64,000 bases of DNA from Planctomycetales bacterium (GCA_027452145.1 DAIDHB010000304.1:1-64000), one strand, 5' to 3'; shown: positions 1 to 10,151, counted from the first letter of the stretch. Made by a program: numbers and translations. Notes: generated from the sequence alone by a model not told the origin.

Positions 1-512
1 AGCGCCGTGCCGCTGGGCGCGTCCTTCTTGGTCCGGTGGTGCCGCTCGATGATCTCGACGTCCGCGGCCGAGCCGAGCACCCGCGCGGCCTCGCCGACGA
101 GCTTCATCAGCAGGTTGACCGCGCGGCTCATGTTGGGCGAGATCAGGACCGGGATCCTCGCGGAGCAGGCCTCGATCTCGGCGCGGCTGGCGGGCTCGAG
201 TCCGGTCGTGCCGACGACCAGCGGGACGCTGTGCTCGCGGCACCAGCCGGCGATGGCCACCGAAGCCTCGGGCGAGGAGAAGTCGATCATGGCGTCGAGC
301 GTCGTTCCCGCCGGCACGGATGCGGTGACAGGCACGCCCGCCGCCGCCAGGCCGGCCGCGAGCCCGGCGTCCCCGCCCATCCGGGGGTGGCCGGCCCGGT
401 CGATCGCGGCGGCCAGCCGCAGCGCGGGGTCCTCGGCCGCCAGCGCGATCAGCCGCAGTCCCATCCTGCCCATCGCCCCGTGAATCCCGATTGCGACCTG
501 AGCTTTCGACAC
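1..512 (-). CDS. dapB: 4-hydroxy-tetrahydrodipicolinate reductase (partial)
   Basis: DapB reduces the dihydrodipicolinate precursor with NAD(P)H in the diaminopimelate/lysine pathway, which also feeds peptidoglycan. Reading leftward from GTG at 512, the protein starts VSKAQVAIGIHGAMGRMG, a Rossmann nucleotide-binding loop. VGTTG and SPNMS follow, then the family signature EIIERHH...KKDAPSGTA at the window edge, where His and Lys form the substrate site. About 170 residues are present; the C-terminal third lies outside the window. A purine-rich stretch (GGGAG) about 10 nt upstream fits a ribosome binding site. thrC, another enzyme of the aspartate family of amino acids, lies next upstream on the same strand. 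The family call is firm; the GTG start is the best in-frame choice before the nucleotide-binding loop. Confidence 0.93.
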   Translation of the reverse strand, partial: MSKAQVAIGIHGAMGRMGLRLIALAAEDPALRLAAAIDRAGHPRMGGDAGLAAGLAAAGVPVTASVPAGTTLDAMIDFSSPEASVAIAGWCREHSVPLVVGTTGLEPASRAEIEACSARIPVLISPNMSRAVNLLMKLVGEAARVLGSAADVEIIERHHRTKKDAPSGTA

Positions 513-525
513 GGCACGCGGCTCC

Positions 526-562
526 CTTCTCTTCTCTTCTCGTCTCGTCTCTTCTCATCTCG
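526..562. repeat. Pentamer-like pyrimidine repeat upstream of dapB
   Basis: About seven tandem CTTCT/CGTCT units run just upstream of the dapB start. Read on the dapB strand this is a GAGAAG-type purine tract, ending about 14 nt before the start codon. It may lie in the dapB leader; no function is claimed. The rest of 513-692 shows nothing recognisable. Confidence 0.5.
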
Positions 563-692
563 CGGCGAATGATGAACGAACGTTCGGCGACGCGGGCCCG
601 GGGAAGGGATCCGTCCGCCGGCTGGACCCACCCGGTCCGCCTCGGCTCGCCCCGATCGGTCCCGGATTTAGCTTGGCTCAACTCGATGCCGC

Positions 693-2159
693 TCAAGGTG
701 AGGCGGGCGCCTCGCCCGGGTCCGCCTCGGAATACAGCGCGATGGTGCGGATGATGTCGTCGAGGTCGTTCGCGACGACGACCGGCCGGTTGGCGAACCC
801 CGCGCGGCGGACGCCCCGGCTGCCCAGCACCTGGTCGAAGAGCTCCCGGTCGCCGCTGTGATACGCCACGGTGGCCGTCGGGTCCTTGAGCTGGTGTCCG
901 GTCAGCACGCAGACCACCCGGTCGGAGGGTGCGATGATCCCCTGCTCGCGGAGCCGCCGCGCCCCCGCCACGCTGGCGGCGCTGGCCGGCTCGCAGCCCA
1001 GGCCGCCCGCGCCCACCCGCGCCTTGGCGTCCATGATCTCCTGGTCGCTGACCATCTGCACGACCCCGTCGCAGAAATGCAACGCACGCAAGCATTTCTT
1101 CAGGTTCACCGGCCGGTTGATCTCGATGGCCGACGCGATCGTCGAGGCCTTGATCTTCTCGGAGTCGAGCTGGCCGTAGTAGACCTCGACCGTGGACATC
1201 TCGGGGAGCCCCTCGCGCCAGCTCAGCCGCCGATGCCCCACCAGCTCCTCGAGCGTCCGCGCCCCAGCGGCGTTGATCACCGCCAGCCGCGGCACCCGGT
1301 CGATCAGCCCCAGGTACTTCAGCTCGATGAGCGCCTTACCGAAGGCGCTCGAATTCCCTAGGTTGCCGCCGGGCACCACGATCCAGTCGGGCACCTCCCA
1401 CCGGAGCGCCTCGAGGATCCGGAAGATGATCGTCTTCTGCCCCTCCAGCCGGAACGGGTTAACCGAGTTCATCAGGTAGATGCCCAGCCGATCGGCCACC
1501 TGCCGCACTCGCTGCATCGCGTCGTCGAAGTCGCCGACGATCTGGATCGTCAGGGCGCCGTGATCCAGGGCCTGGGCCAACTTCCCGTACGCGATCTTTC
1601 CTGAACCTATGAAGATAATGGCACGGAAGCCCAAGTCGGTGGCCGAGCAGTAGACCGCCAGCGCGGCCGAGGTGTTGCCGGTGCTGGCACAGGCGACCCG
1701 CCGGGCGGAAACCATCCGCGCATGCGTGAACGCGGCGGTCATGCCGTTGTCCTTGAAGCTGCCGGAGGGGTTCATGCCCTCGTACTGGAGCCAGAGGCGG
1801 CCGGGCTCGAGGCCGACGTGGCGCGCGACCTTGTCGGCGGGCTGGAGGAGGGTCTGGCCTTCGCCGATGGTGACGACCATCTCGGGGGGCGCGAACGGGA
1901 GGAGCTCGCGGAACCTCCAGACGCCGGAGAAGTTGAGGGGATCGGAACGGGCGGCCCACTTGGCCTGGAACTCATCGAGGCGGCGGGGGACGGGCAGGCG
2001 GTCCCAGTCGTAGACCACGTCGATGAGGTCGGCGCAAACCGGGCAGGCGAAATGGGCTTCGTTGACGGAGAAGGTCGCCGAGCAGGCCGGGTTGATGCAC
2101 TGCTGATAGGCGGCGGGCGCCGGGTCGGATCGATCAGGTCGCGTCGTCTGCTGGGTCAT
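693..2159 (-). CDS. thrC: Threonine synthase
   Basis: PLP enzyme converting O-phosphohomoserine to threonine in the cytosol. The 488-aa protein has the fold-type II PLP signature [10 protein letters not shown], placing the Schiff-base lysine at K136, then [10 protein letters not shown] for phosphate binding and VPGGNLGN further on. The N-terminus carries CINPAC (C21, C26) and CPVC (C39, C42), a likely zinc ribbon that many threonine synthases lack or have in reduced form. The ATG at 2159 was chosen because coding-like sequence begins there (MTQQTTRPD); about 60 further in-frame codons upstream are low-complexity Arg/Pro/Gly without family character. It is divergent from the ArsR gene at 2504. 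Ends at 693, about 180 nt before the dapB start. Confidence 0.93.
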   Translation of the reverse strand: MTQQTTRPDRSDPAPAAYQQCINPACSATFSVNEAHFACPVCADLIDVVYDWDRLPVPRRLDEFQAKWAARSDPLNFSGVWRFRELLPFAPPEMVVTIGEGQTLLQPADKVARHVGLEPGRLWLQYEGMNPSGSFKDNGMTAAFTHARMVSARRVACASTGNTSAALAVYCSATDLGFRAIIFIGSGKIAYGKLAQALDHGALTIQIVGDFDDAMQRVRQVADRLGIYLMNSVNPFRLEGQKTIIFRILEALRWEVPDWIVVPGGNLGNSSAFGKALIELKYLGLIDRVPRLAVINAAGARTLEELVGHRRLSWREGLPEMSTVEVYYGQLDSEKIKASTIASAIEINRPVNLKKCLRALHFCDGVVQMVSDQEIMDAKARVGAGGLGCEPASAASVAGARRLREQGIIAPSDRVVCVLTGHQLKDPTATVAYHSGDRELFDQVLGSRGVRRAGFANRPVVVANDLDDIIRTIALYSEADPGEAPASP

Positions 2160-2349
2160 GGCTCGCTCGATCCCTCGTCGCCGTCGGAGTTTGCCCGCGA
2201 TCCCACCCCCGAGGGGTCTCGGGCACACGCCCCACTCTACCGGGCAAAGCCGGGCGTCGACAAGCGCGGAACTCGCCCGGCCGGCCGGCGTGCCCGCAAA
2301 CTCCATGCAACCGCCCCCGGCCGGCACGGAACCGTTCATCGATCCTAGA

Positions 2350-2410
2350 ATTCAATTGAATGAGCCTTCCAAGAGGTCTTGACGGGTGGTAGGCATAAAT
2401 CTATTATGAG
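2350..2410 (+). promoter_or_regulatory. Sigma-70-type promoter with two palindromes, upstream of arsR-type gene
   Basis: A near-consensus promoter is visible: TTGACG at 2379-2384, a 17-nt spacer, and TATTAT at 2402-2407. The -10 is covered by an inverted repeat, CATAA (2394-2398) with TTATG (2404-2408). A perfect 12-nt palindrome, ATTCAATTGAAT, lies at 2350-2361. ArsR/SmtB repressors usually bind AT-rich inverted repeats at their own promoters, so both are candidate operators. That is inference. The gap 2160-2503 also separates this gene from divergent thrC and holds no other gene. Confidence 0.7.
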
Positions 2411-2503
2411 CTGTAGCGATCCTTAAACGGCCGTTCCGGCCCCCCGGGGGCCGGGCGCACCCATGACCGAACCCCGGACAGCCAAGCCACTTAGAGGAAA
2501 TCC

Positions 2504-2839
2504 ATGCCTCCCACGACGAAGTCCTCGTCCCGGTCGTCGAAGTCCTCCGCCGCCGGGTCGCGGCCGACCGCCGAGATCCGCCGCGTCGCCGAATTGCTCA
2601 AGCAGGTGTCCGACCCGACCCGATTGCAGGTGCTCATGCTTCTGAGCGAGAAAGAGCGCAACGTGACCGAGCTCTGCGCCGATCTGGGGACGCAGAGCCA
2701 GCCGGCGGTCAGCCATCACCTGGCGCTGCTGCGGCACGGTCGCCTGATCGAGCCGCGCCGGTCGGGCAAGCACAACTTCTACGCGTTGACCGAGGCCGGC
2801 CGCGAGCTGGCGCAGGTGGTCAACTCGGTCGTCGGGTAA
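2504..2839 (+). CDS. ArsR/SmtB-family transcriptional regulator
   Basis: A 111-aa winged-helix repressor. After a Ser/Lys-rich tail of about 20 residues, the family core runs from about residue 25: VSDPTRLQVLMLLSE, then the helix-turn-helix VTELCADLGTQSQPAVSHHLALL (about 54-77) and the wing RRSGKHNFYALTE. The alpha-3 segment has one cysteine (C58) instead of the paired cysteines of arsenic or cadmium sensors, so the ligand cannot be read from the sequence. No transporter or detoxification gene is adjacent. It has its own strong promoter and a 3' end convergent with the isomerase-like gene. Autoregulation through the palindromes at 2350-2410 is likely for the family but unproven here. Confidence 0.88.
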   Translation: MPPTTKSSSRSSKSSAAGSRPTAEIRRVAELLKQVSDPTRLQVLMLLSEKERNVTELCADLGTQSQPAVSHHLALLRHGRLIEPRRSGKHNFYALTEAGRELAQVVNSVVG

Positions 2840-2972
2840 ACCGAGCCGGATTCCGGACGCCGACCCGGGGATGCGGATCTCCGGATCGGCGACGGTTCGT
2901 GGAGAAGACTGGAACCGAGAAGCACGCCACGACCAGCGGGGGCCTCGATGTTGCGACCCCGCGGCCCCGCCT

Positions 2973-3854
2973 TCATTCCTCGCGCCACCGTCGCAGCCGC
3001 TCCAGCCCCAGCGCGACGTCGCGGAGCCGGGCGGCCTGGTCGCCAACCTCGCGCTCGACGACCAGCGGGCCGCGGTAGCCGACCCGCTCCAGCGCCCTGA
3101 GAAACGCGGGGATGTTCACCTCGCCCTCGCCCAGCGGGACTTCCTGGCCCCACTGGCCGGGCGTGTGGGGGCGCCTCGCGTCCTTGACGTGCACCGAGCG
3201 GATATCCGGGCCGAGGATCTCGACGGCCCGGATCGGGTCGCCCATATCGTACAGCAGCATGTTCGCCGGGTCGAAGTTGACCTTCAGGTTGGGTGCCTTC
3301 AGCTCGTCCAGCGTGCGGCGGAGCAGCTCGGCGGTCTCCTGGCCGGTCTCGAAGGCCAGCGTGATCCCGGCGTCGGCCGCCAACCGGCCGGCGTGTGCCA
3401 GGGTCTCCAGCATGGCCGGCCGGCCGGGGTCGTCCGGCTCGGGGATGAAGCCAGCGTGCAGCGTCAGGTCGGCCAGGCCCAGGGATCTGGTCCGCTCGAG
3501 GGCCCATTTGAGCCGCTCCAGCCGCTCGGCCCGGGTCGCCGGGTCGCCGAAACCGCCGGTCCGCTTGATTCTCTCGGGCGTCGTGTAATCTTCGCCCGGG
3601 AAGCCGAGCATCGCGCCAGTCATCGCGATCCCCGAGGCCAGCGCCGCCTCCGGCATCGCTTCCCCCTCGTCCCAGCTCGCGTGGTGCGGGTCGCCGCAGG
3701 CGATCTGCACGACGTTGATGCCGAGCTGGTCCAGCAGGCCCTTCAGCTCGGGGATGCTCTTGACCTGGAGGCTCCAGCTACAGACGCCCAGCGACCAGGG
3801 CGGCAGGACCGGGCCTCCGGTCGTCGTCGAAGAAGACGTGGATGGTTGCGTCAC
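2973..3854 (-). CDS. Sugar phosphate isomerase/epimerase family protein (AP endonuclease 2-type TIM barrel)
   Basis: A 293-aa TIM-barrel protein of the xylose-isomerase-like family. Likely metal ligands sit at the usual strand ends: FETGQE (E169), NFDPAN (D195), SVHVKDA (H222) and VVERE (E268). The start is GTG at 3854 (VTQPSTSSS), followed by a short Ser/Thr-rich leader with no clear signal peptide. Such proteins act on ketoses, inositols or related polyols, often with NAD-dependent oxidoreductases, but no such partner is adjacent, so no substrate is assigned. It is convergent with the ArsR gene; its stop is 133 nt from that gene's stop. Confidence 0.8.
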   Translation of the reverse strand: MTQPSTSSSTTTGGPVLPPWSLGVCSWSLQVKSIPELKGLLDQLGINVVQIACGDPHHASWDEGEAMPEAALASGIAMTGAMLGFPGEDYTTPERIKRTGGFGDPATRAERLERLKWALERTRSLGLADLTLHAGFIPEPDDPGRPAMLETLAHAGRLAADAGITLAFETGQETAELLRRTLDELKAPNLKVNFDPANMLLYDMGDPIRAVEILGPDIRSVHVKDARRPHTPGQWGQEVPLGEGEVNIPAFLRALERVGYRGPLVVEREVGDQAARLRDVALGLERLRRWREE

Positions 3855-4166
3855 GGTCTTACCCCCCGCGGCGTGATCGCCGCGCTCCTGGCCAGACGTC
3901 TCCGTTCGATCGCCCGCCCGCTCACTCGCCGCGCGGGCACGCGAAGATCATAGCCGCCCGCCAGCCGCGTGGCGATGCGCCACTCTCCCGTCGCGTCGTT
4001 CAGTCCTCCGCTCGTCCGCGAGGCCGGGGCTTTCGGCTGTGCCGGACAGAGATGCGGGAAGGACGAAGAGTTTCACGCAGAGACGCAGAGAAGACAGGAG
4101 TGAAGAGCCGAAGAGCAAAGACCGAACACGGGGACCGGGATCGAACACTGAACACTGAAAACTGTT
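3855..4166. other. Gene-free spacer
   Basis: No gene is visible in these 312 bases. The stretch around 4070-4165 is rich in GA-type words (CACGCAGAGACGCAGAG, then AACACTGAACACTGAAAACTG), simple intergenic filler that contrasts with the high-GC coding DNA around it. No terminator or promoter could be defended. Confidence 0.5.
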
Positions 4167-5135
4167 CTAAAGCGACGTGATGATCTCGACGGACTGGGTC
4201 TCGTGGGAGCGGGAGCCGGGCTTACCCGCGAGGATGATGCAGTTGCGCCCCTCGGCCTTGGCGAGGTAGAGTGCCTCGTCGGCGGCCTCGATGAGCGACG
4301 CCTCGCCGACCGGCCAGCACGACGGGCCATAGGCCACGCCGATCGAGACCGTGACACCGGCGTCGACTCCCGCGGCGCGGATGCGGCGGGCCGCCACGCC
4401 GGCGCGGATCCGCTCGGCGCGACCGGCGGCGACGTCGGCCGAGCCGACGGGCAGGGCGACGATGAATTCCTCGCCGCCATACCGAGCGACCAGGTCCTCG
4501 GCGCGGGTCGCCTCGCGGATCACGCACGAGACCTCCCGCAGCACCGAATCGCCCACGAGGTGGCCGTACCGGTCGTTGATCCGCTTGAAGTGATCGACAT
4601 CGATCATCAGGATGGCCAGGCCCGAGCCCTCGGCCTCCAGTCGCGCCGACAGCGCGCCGACCTGGTCGAGGAAATACGCCCGGTTGTAGACCCCGGTCAG
4701 CCCGTCGCGGATCGTCCGCTCGAAGAGCTCGCGCTGGAAGCTCGCGTCGGAGGCATCCAGCCGCACCAGCTTGAGCACGACCCCGCTGCCGAGCTGGAGG
4801 CGATCTCCGTCGTCGATGTCGACCGGCCGGAACGCCTTCAGGCGGTTGCCGTTCAGGAACGTGCCGTTGGTGCTCCCCTCGTCGGTGACGGTGGCCAGCC
4901 CGCCGGCGTCGATCCGGACGATGGCGTGCCGCCGCGAGACAGTCAGGTCGTCGAGTGCATAGGTGTTCTCGGTCGAGCGGCCGAGGGTGGTCTCGTCCGA
5001 CCCGAGGCGAAGCATCGTCCCGGGCATCCCGCCGCGGATCACGATGAGATAATAGGAATGGCGGGCCGCCGGCGACTCCGAACGACTCGCGACGACGGGC
5101 GATTGGCAGAAGAGCGTGTTGGATTTCGCGTCCAT
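4167..5135 (-). CDS. FHA domain-containing diguanylate cyclase (GGDEF)
   Basis: Predicted to make cyclic di-GMP from two GTP in response to binding of a phosphothreonine partner. The 322-aa protein has an FHA domain at about residues 40-115 (LGRS, SRRH at 67-70, STNGTFLNG at 88-96) and a GGDEF domain at about 140-300. The active-site motif is GGEEF at 220-224. RAED at 211-214, five residues upstream, fits the RxxD inhibitory I-site. No transmembrane segment is seen. The ATG at 5135 was preferred because the region before it is Arg/Pro/Ala-rich and non-domain, and GAGG lies upstream. Phosphoprotein recognition by FHA suggests control by a Ser/Thr kinase, but none lies in the window. Confidence 0.92.
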   Translation of the reverse strand: MDAKSNTLFCQSPVVASRSESPAARHSYYLIVIRGGMPGTMLRLGSDETTLGRSTENTYALDDLTVSRRHAIVRIDAGGLATVTDEGSTNGTFLNGNRLKAFRPVDIDDGDRLQLGSGVVLKLVRLDASDASFQRELFERTIRDGLTGVYNRAYFLDQVGALSARLEAEGSGLAILMIDVDHFKRINDRYGHLVGDSVLREVSCVIREATRAEDLVARYGGEEFIVALPVGSADVAAGRAERIRAGVAARRIRAAGVDAGVTVSIGVAYGPSCWPVGEASLIEAADEALYLAKAEGRNCIILAGKPGSRSHETQSVEIITSL

Positions 5136-5447
5136 GGTGTTTGCCTCGCCTCGAGGTCCCGTTCCGGCGGTCGGTCGGTCCACGGCGCGCGGAGGTGCTG
5201 GCGGCGGTCCTGGCGACCGTCTCGAGGCCCCGCATACCGGGTCGCGGCCGATCCCCTGGCCGGTCCGCGCCCCTGCCCGCGCCGTCGACGCAGCCGCGTC
5301 GGGGCCGGGCGCCGATGCCCGGGCCGGCTCGCGCGCTGCCGTCATGGGTAACCTAGGTCGCCCGGCGCGGGTGTCAACTCGCGGGGCGAGGGGCCGCCAG
5401 GAGACCTGAGGAGGGGAGACGAAACGCGAAAAGACGCGACGGCGCGA
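5136..5447. other. Gene-free spacer between lptB and the GGDEF gene
   Basis: No gene is visible. It contains the upstream region of the GGDEF gene and, near 5400-5440, a purine-rich run (GAGGAGGGGAGACGAAACGCGAAAA split over 5409-5433) just downstream of lptB. No hairpin with a T-tract was found. Confidence 0.4.
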
Positions 5448-6641
<1,194 letters not shown>

Positions 6642-6710
6642 CGGTCGATCCTCCCTGATCGCCTGGGCCAAGGGCCCCCGGACGGGGCGGGCCGGCTTGC
6701 ATGATTTAAC

Positions 6711-6751
6711 AAAAAGGGGACTGGCTCCGAGTCTTCGGGGTGCCTGTCCCC
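6711..6751 (-). terminator. Rho-independent terminator downstream of the first signal peptidase gene
   Basis: Read leftward, the outer stem GGGGAC (bases 6751-6746) pairs with GTCCCC (6721-6716). An inner stem CCGA/TCGG is nested around 6727-6738, and five T residues (6715-6711) follow directly. It lies 17 nt after the stop of the signal peptidase gene at 6768 and before lptB, so it probably ends the lepA-lepB-lepB transcript. Confidence 0.75.
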
Positions 6752-6767
6752 GTCTTGTGAGAGCTTC

Positions 6768-8504
6768 CTAGCGAATCCACTTCATCCGCTCGATATAGGG
6801 CCGGAACAGCAGCCGCAGGTCCCTGCCGACCCTCAGCGACTCGGGGCCGAACGGGACGCCGTGGGGCCAGTAGACGTAGAACGCCTTGCCGGTGAGGTTC
6901 GTCCTGGGGACCTCCCAGGCCTCGCGATTGCTCGTGGTGTCCCACTCGGCGTCGATGGTCGTCCAGCCGCGGCTGTCCTTGCTGCGGGGGCTGTTGTCCC
7001 CCAGCATGAAGAACCGGTCGCCACCCACCGGATAGTCGTGGAACTTCAGCCGGGCCAGGCCGCCGAACCTCGTCGGGTCGGAGAGGAAGTCGAACAGCTC
7101 GACCGGGCTCCCCGGCCGCCTGTCGTCCCAGACCTCTTCATAATCGTTCCGGCCGGGATACTGGGTATAGTAGATATCGCGTTTCAGGACAAGGTCGCTC
7201 GCGGCCACCGACGCATCCCGCACGGACACCGCCGCCGGCGTCAGGTCGGCGGCGGTCGGGACCGGGTTGGCCGCTCCGGTCTCATACGTGAAGCCCGATC
7301 CTCCCATCGCGCGGCCGTCGACGGTCAGGGTCATCCGGTCGTCGACGTTGGCGAGGACGACGCGGTACGTCCCCGGCCCGCGGATCGGCGTCTCCGCCTG
7401 CCCCAGCACCTCGCTGCCGCGGGTGAACGTCGCCTTCCCGGAGGTCAGGTCGACCGTGCAGCGATGCGGGATCCCCGCCTCCACCAGCTCCCACCGGACC
7501 GAGCCGCCTGGCGTGACGGACTTCACCTCCAGGGTGGATTCGAGCGTCAGGTCGCCCACCCAGTGCGGCTGCATCCACGCGTTCTCCTGGTCGTAATGCA
7601 AATCGCTGACGAGGTCGGAGAGGCTGCGGGGCAGGTTGGTATTGTACGAATAGAAGTCGGTAACGAGCGTCTCGCGCGGCGGGCGGGGCAGGTCACGGCC
7701 GCCCAGGATGGCGTCCCACTGTTCGGGGTCGGGCACCAGGTGATGGTAGCGCAGCTCGCACCACGAGCCGCCGGTGGATTCGGCCGAGAACCGGCTTTCG
7801 CCCTCGCCGGCGGGCGTCCACGCCACGACGGGGCGCCACCGGGCCCATTCGCGGCTGCCAGCCAGCGCCCTGGGGCGGTAGCGGTCGTCGTAGACGCTGA
7901 TCTGCATCGCGGACTGGTGTCGCAGGGGCTTGCGAGCCAGGGTGAAGGCGTCCGAGCCGGGCGCCTTGATGTAGACGTCGCCGTGCGCGATCCGGATCAC
8001 CTCGCCGGGCAGGCCGACCAGCCGCTTGATGTAGCTGACTTCGGGCTCCTCCGGGTAGCGGAAGACCACGACGTCCCACCGCTCCGGCGGGCCGCTGCCG
8101 GGCAAGAAGGGCAGGTCGTAGGGGAACATCATCACCAGGATGCGGTCCCCCTTGAAGCTCGGCTGGTCCTCCAGGCCCAGGGCCTGATACCGGCAGTTGA
8201 CGCACAGCCCCGACGAGATCGACTGCGGATTCGATTCCTCCGAGGCGTTGACCGCGTAGGTGAAGCCGCACTGCGGGCAGGCGATTTCCTTGTGCCGGCC
8301 CATCAGGGTCGGCGCCATCGAGCCGGTCGGGATCACGAACGCCTGGGCCTCGAACCCCCGGACCACAAGCGCCAGGATGAACGCCACGACGATCGCCTCG
8401 ACGGTATCCCGATACCCCTCGCGGGGCTGGGGCTCGTCTCGGCGGGCGGCGGGGGCCCTGGGCTTGGTGGCGGCGGCTGGTAGCGTGGCGGGGGACCGTC
8501 CCAT
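6768..8504 (-). CDS. lepB: Signal peptidase I with zinc-ribbon and large insertion (copy 1)
   Basis: Membrane-bound serine protease that removes signal peptides outside the inner membrane. A transmembrane helix at about 34-50 leads into FVIPTGSMAPTLMG, with nucleophile S62. SYIKRLVGLPGE carries general base K160, and the C-terminal box is MLGDNSPRSKDSRGW. Two features are unusual. CPQC (76-79) and CVNC (101-104) form a probable zinc ribbon directly after the catalytic serine. About 280 residues separate the lysine box from the C-terminal box, including a beta-rich LamG/DUF1080-like stretch (RVVLANVDDRMTLTVDGRAM). At 578 aa it is far longer than typical SPase I (about 200-330). It lies downstream of a paralogue and lepA, and a terminator follows. 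Confidence 0.9.
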   Translation of the reverse strand: MGRSPATLPAAATKPRAPAARRDEPQPREGYRDTVEAIVVAFILALVVRGFEAQAFVIPTGSMAPTLMGRHKEIACPQCGFTYAVNASEESNPQSISSGLCVNCRYQALGLEDQPSFKGDRILVMMFPYDLPFLPGSGPPERWDVVVFRYPEEPEVSYIKRLVGLPGEVIRIAHGDVYIKAPGSDAFTLARKPLRHQSAMQISVYDDRYRPRALAGSREWARWRPVVAWTPAGEGESRFSAESTGGSWCELRYHHLVPDPEQWDAILGGRDLPRPPRETLVTDFYSYNTNLPRSLSDLVSDLHYDQENAWMQPHWVGDLTLESTLEVKSVTPGGSVRWELVEAGIPHRCTVDLTSGKATFTRGSEVLGQAETPIRGPGTYRVVLANVDDRMTLTVDGRAMGGSGFTYETGAANPVPTAADLTPAAVSVRDASVAASDLVLKRDIYYTQYPGRNDYEEVWDDRRPGSPVELFDFLSDPTRFGGLARLKFHDYPVGGDRFFMLGDNSPRSKDSRGWTTIDAEWDTTSNREAWEVPRTNLTGKAFYVYWPHGVPFGPESLRVGRDLRLLFRPYIERMKWIR

Positions 8505-8627
8505 CGTTGGCTGTTCCCTTTCCTCTCCTCGTTTCTTCTCGTCCGACGCGACCCGATCGTCCCATGGCCCGGGCCGGCATTCCCGGTCGCGCCCGCCCTC
8601 GCCCGTCCGGCGCGGCGTGGCGGCAGT

Positions 8628-10085
8628 TTATCGAATGTAACGGATCCTCCGGGGGTCGGGAACCCAGCAAACCGACCGGCCGAACACCCGCAGCGGTACC
8701 ACCTCGCCCGGCAGGTGCACCAGAAACGGCTTGCCCAGGAGCATCGGACCCGGCACCACCGGGCGATCGCCCCAGAACCGCGAGTCGTTCGAGACCGGGC
8801 TGTTGTCCCCCAGCACGAAATACTCGTCCGTTCCTAGCTGGACCGAGGACCGCAGTCCATGCCCCAGGCGCGGTATGTTGACCAGCGTGCCGGTGTAATA
8901 CACGTCGCGGAAGATGCGCAGCTCGCCGATCGCCGCCTCGCCCCCGTCGATGCCCACGCCGATCGGGATCTCGCCAACGCTCGGGCCCGACCGCGGGTTC
9001 TCGTAGTCATAAGGCTCGAACAGCAGCCGGCCGTCGAGCGCGACGATCACCCGGCGGTCGAAGACCGAGGCCTCCAGGGTCACTGCCCGCGGCCAGCTCG
9101 CCGCCTCGTCCCGCAACGGGTTGGGCCGCTCGGAGATCGGCACCCGCACGCCGTTGCGCACCAGCTCGACCTCGCCCCCCAGCCCGACCGGGATACGCAC
9201 GGTGAACTGGTCCGAGCCGGAGCGCAGGGCGACCGACAGCGCATCCACCGAGCGGTCGAGCGTCAGATGCCCCTCGAGGCCCAGGTCGGCGACTTCATTG
9301 TCCGCCGGCGGGTCGCCGCCGTTATAGGCGTAGAAGTCGCGGACCGGGCCGTACTTCCCATGCGCCGGGTCCCAGTGCCGGTAGATCACCCAGTCCCCCG
9401 GCCCGACGCCCGGCCGGGCGTGGTGCACGAAGCCGTCATCGGTCCGCGACCAGCCGGTGGCCGGCGACCGGTAGCCCCAGCCCGACCGGAAGACCCAGCG
9501 AGGGAACCGATCGGCGTCCCGGGGCACGAAGCGGCTGTCGTGCACGAGGATCCGCATCGCACGCTGATCCTCCGGCGATTTGCGGAGGATCCGGCCGTCG
9601 GCGTAGACGTCGCCATCGGCGATCCGGATCGACTCGCCCGGCAGGCCCACCACGCGCTTCACATAGGCCTGCGACGGGTCGCCGGGGTAGCGGAACACGG
9701 CGACCTCCCACCGGTTGGGCGGCCGGAAGTCATACAGGAACTTCTGCACCAGCACACGATCGCCGCCGCACTCGACGCCCGGCACGCCGTCCAGCCGGTT
9801 CTCGCCGCAGTTCGGGCAGACCGGCCGCCCGGCATGCCCCTGCTCGTCGATCCCCACATCGAAGCGGTACTGGCAGTTGGGGCAGACGATCTCGCGATGC
9901 CAGCCCATCAGGGTCGGCGCCATTGAGCCGGTCGGGACCACGTACGCCTCGGCCGAGAACGTCCGCGCCACCATCACGCAGAGGCTCAATGTCACCAGTA
10001 GCTCGACCATCGGGCGCAAGAAACCCGCCCGCGGCCCTGAGGGCCGTCCGGCCTCGCCATCGACGATCGGAGGGGGACCTTGCAT
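8628..10085 (-). CDS. lepB: Signal peptidase I with zinc-ribbon and large insertion (copy 2)
   Basis: Second S26 signal peptidase, 485 aa, built like its neighbour. It has a membrane helix at about 26-42, YVVPTGSMAPTLMG with nucleophile S54, a CPNC...CPNC zinc ribbon (C68, C71, C90, C93), AYVKRVVGLPGE with general base K143, a long beta-rich insertion (EASVFDRRVIVALDGRLLFEP), and VLGDNSPVSNDSRFW near the C-terminus. The ATG at 10085 is preceded by GGGAAGG; a TTG one codon earlier is possible. It follows lepA by 66 nt and precedes copy 1 by 123 nt on the same strand. The two copies differ enough to suggest an old duplication and possibly different substrates. Confidence 0.9.
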   Translation of the reverse strand: MQGPPPIVDGEAGRPSGPRAGFLRPMVELLVTLSLCVMVARTFSAEAYVVPTGSMAPTLMGWHREIVCPNCQYRFDVGIDEQGHAGRPVCPNCGENRLDGVPGVECGGDRVLVQKFLYDFRPPNRWEVAVFRYPGDPSQAYVKRVVGLPGESIRIADGDVYADGRILRKSPEDQRAMRILVHDSRFVPRDADRFPRWVFRSGWGYRSPATGWSRTDDGFVHHARPGVGPGDWVIYRHWDPAHGKYGPVRDFYAYNGGDPPADNEVADLGLEGHLTLDRSVDALSVALRSGSDQFTVRIPVGLGGEVELVRNGVRVPISERPNPLRDEAASWPRAVTLEASVFDRRVIVALDGRLLFEPYDYENPRSGPSVGEIPIGVGIDGGEAAIGELRIFRDVYYTGTLVNIPRLGHGLRSSVQLGTDEYFVLGDNSPVSNDSRFWGDRPVVPGPMLLGKPFLVHLPGEVVPLRVFGRSVCWVPDPRRIRYIR

Positions 10086-10151
10086 CAAGCCTTCCCGACT
10101 CTACGCCGCTGGATGGTTGCAAACCGCCCGCGAATTCGGGCTCAACACGAC

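Noticed and set aside
4203-5351. 382-codon plus-strand frame over the FHA-GGDEF gene
   Set aside because: Opposite strand has FHA and GGEEF motifs in order; this frame has none.
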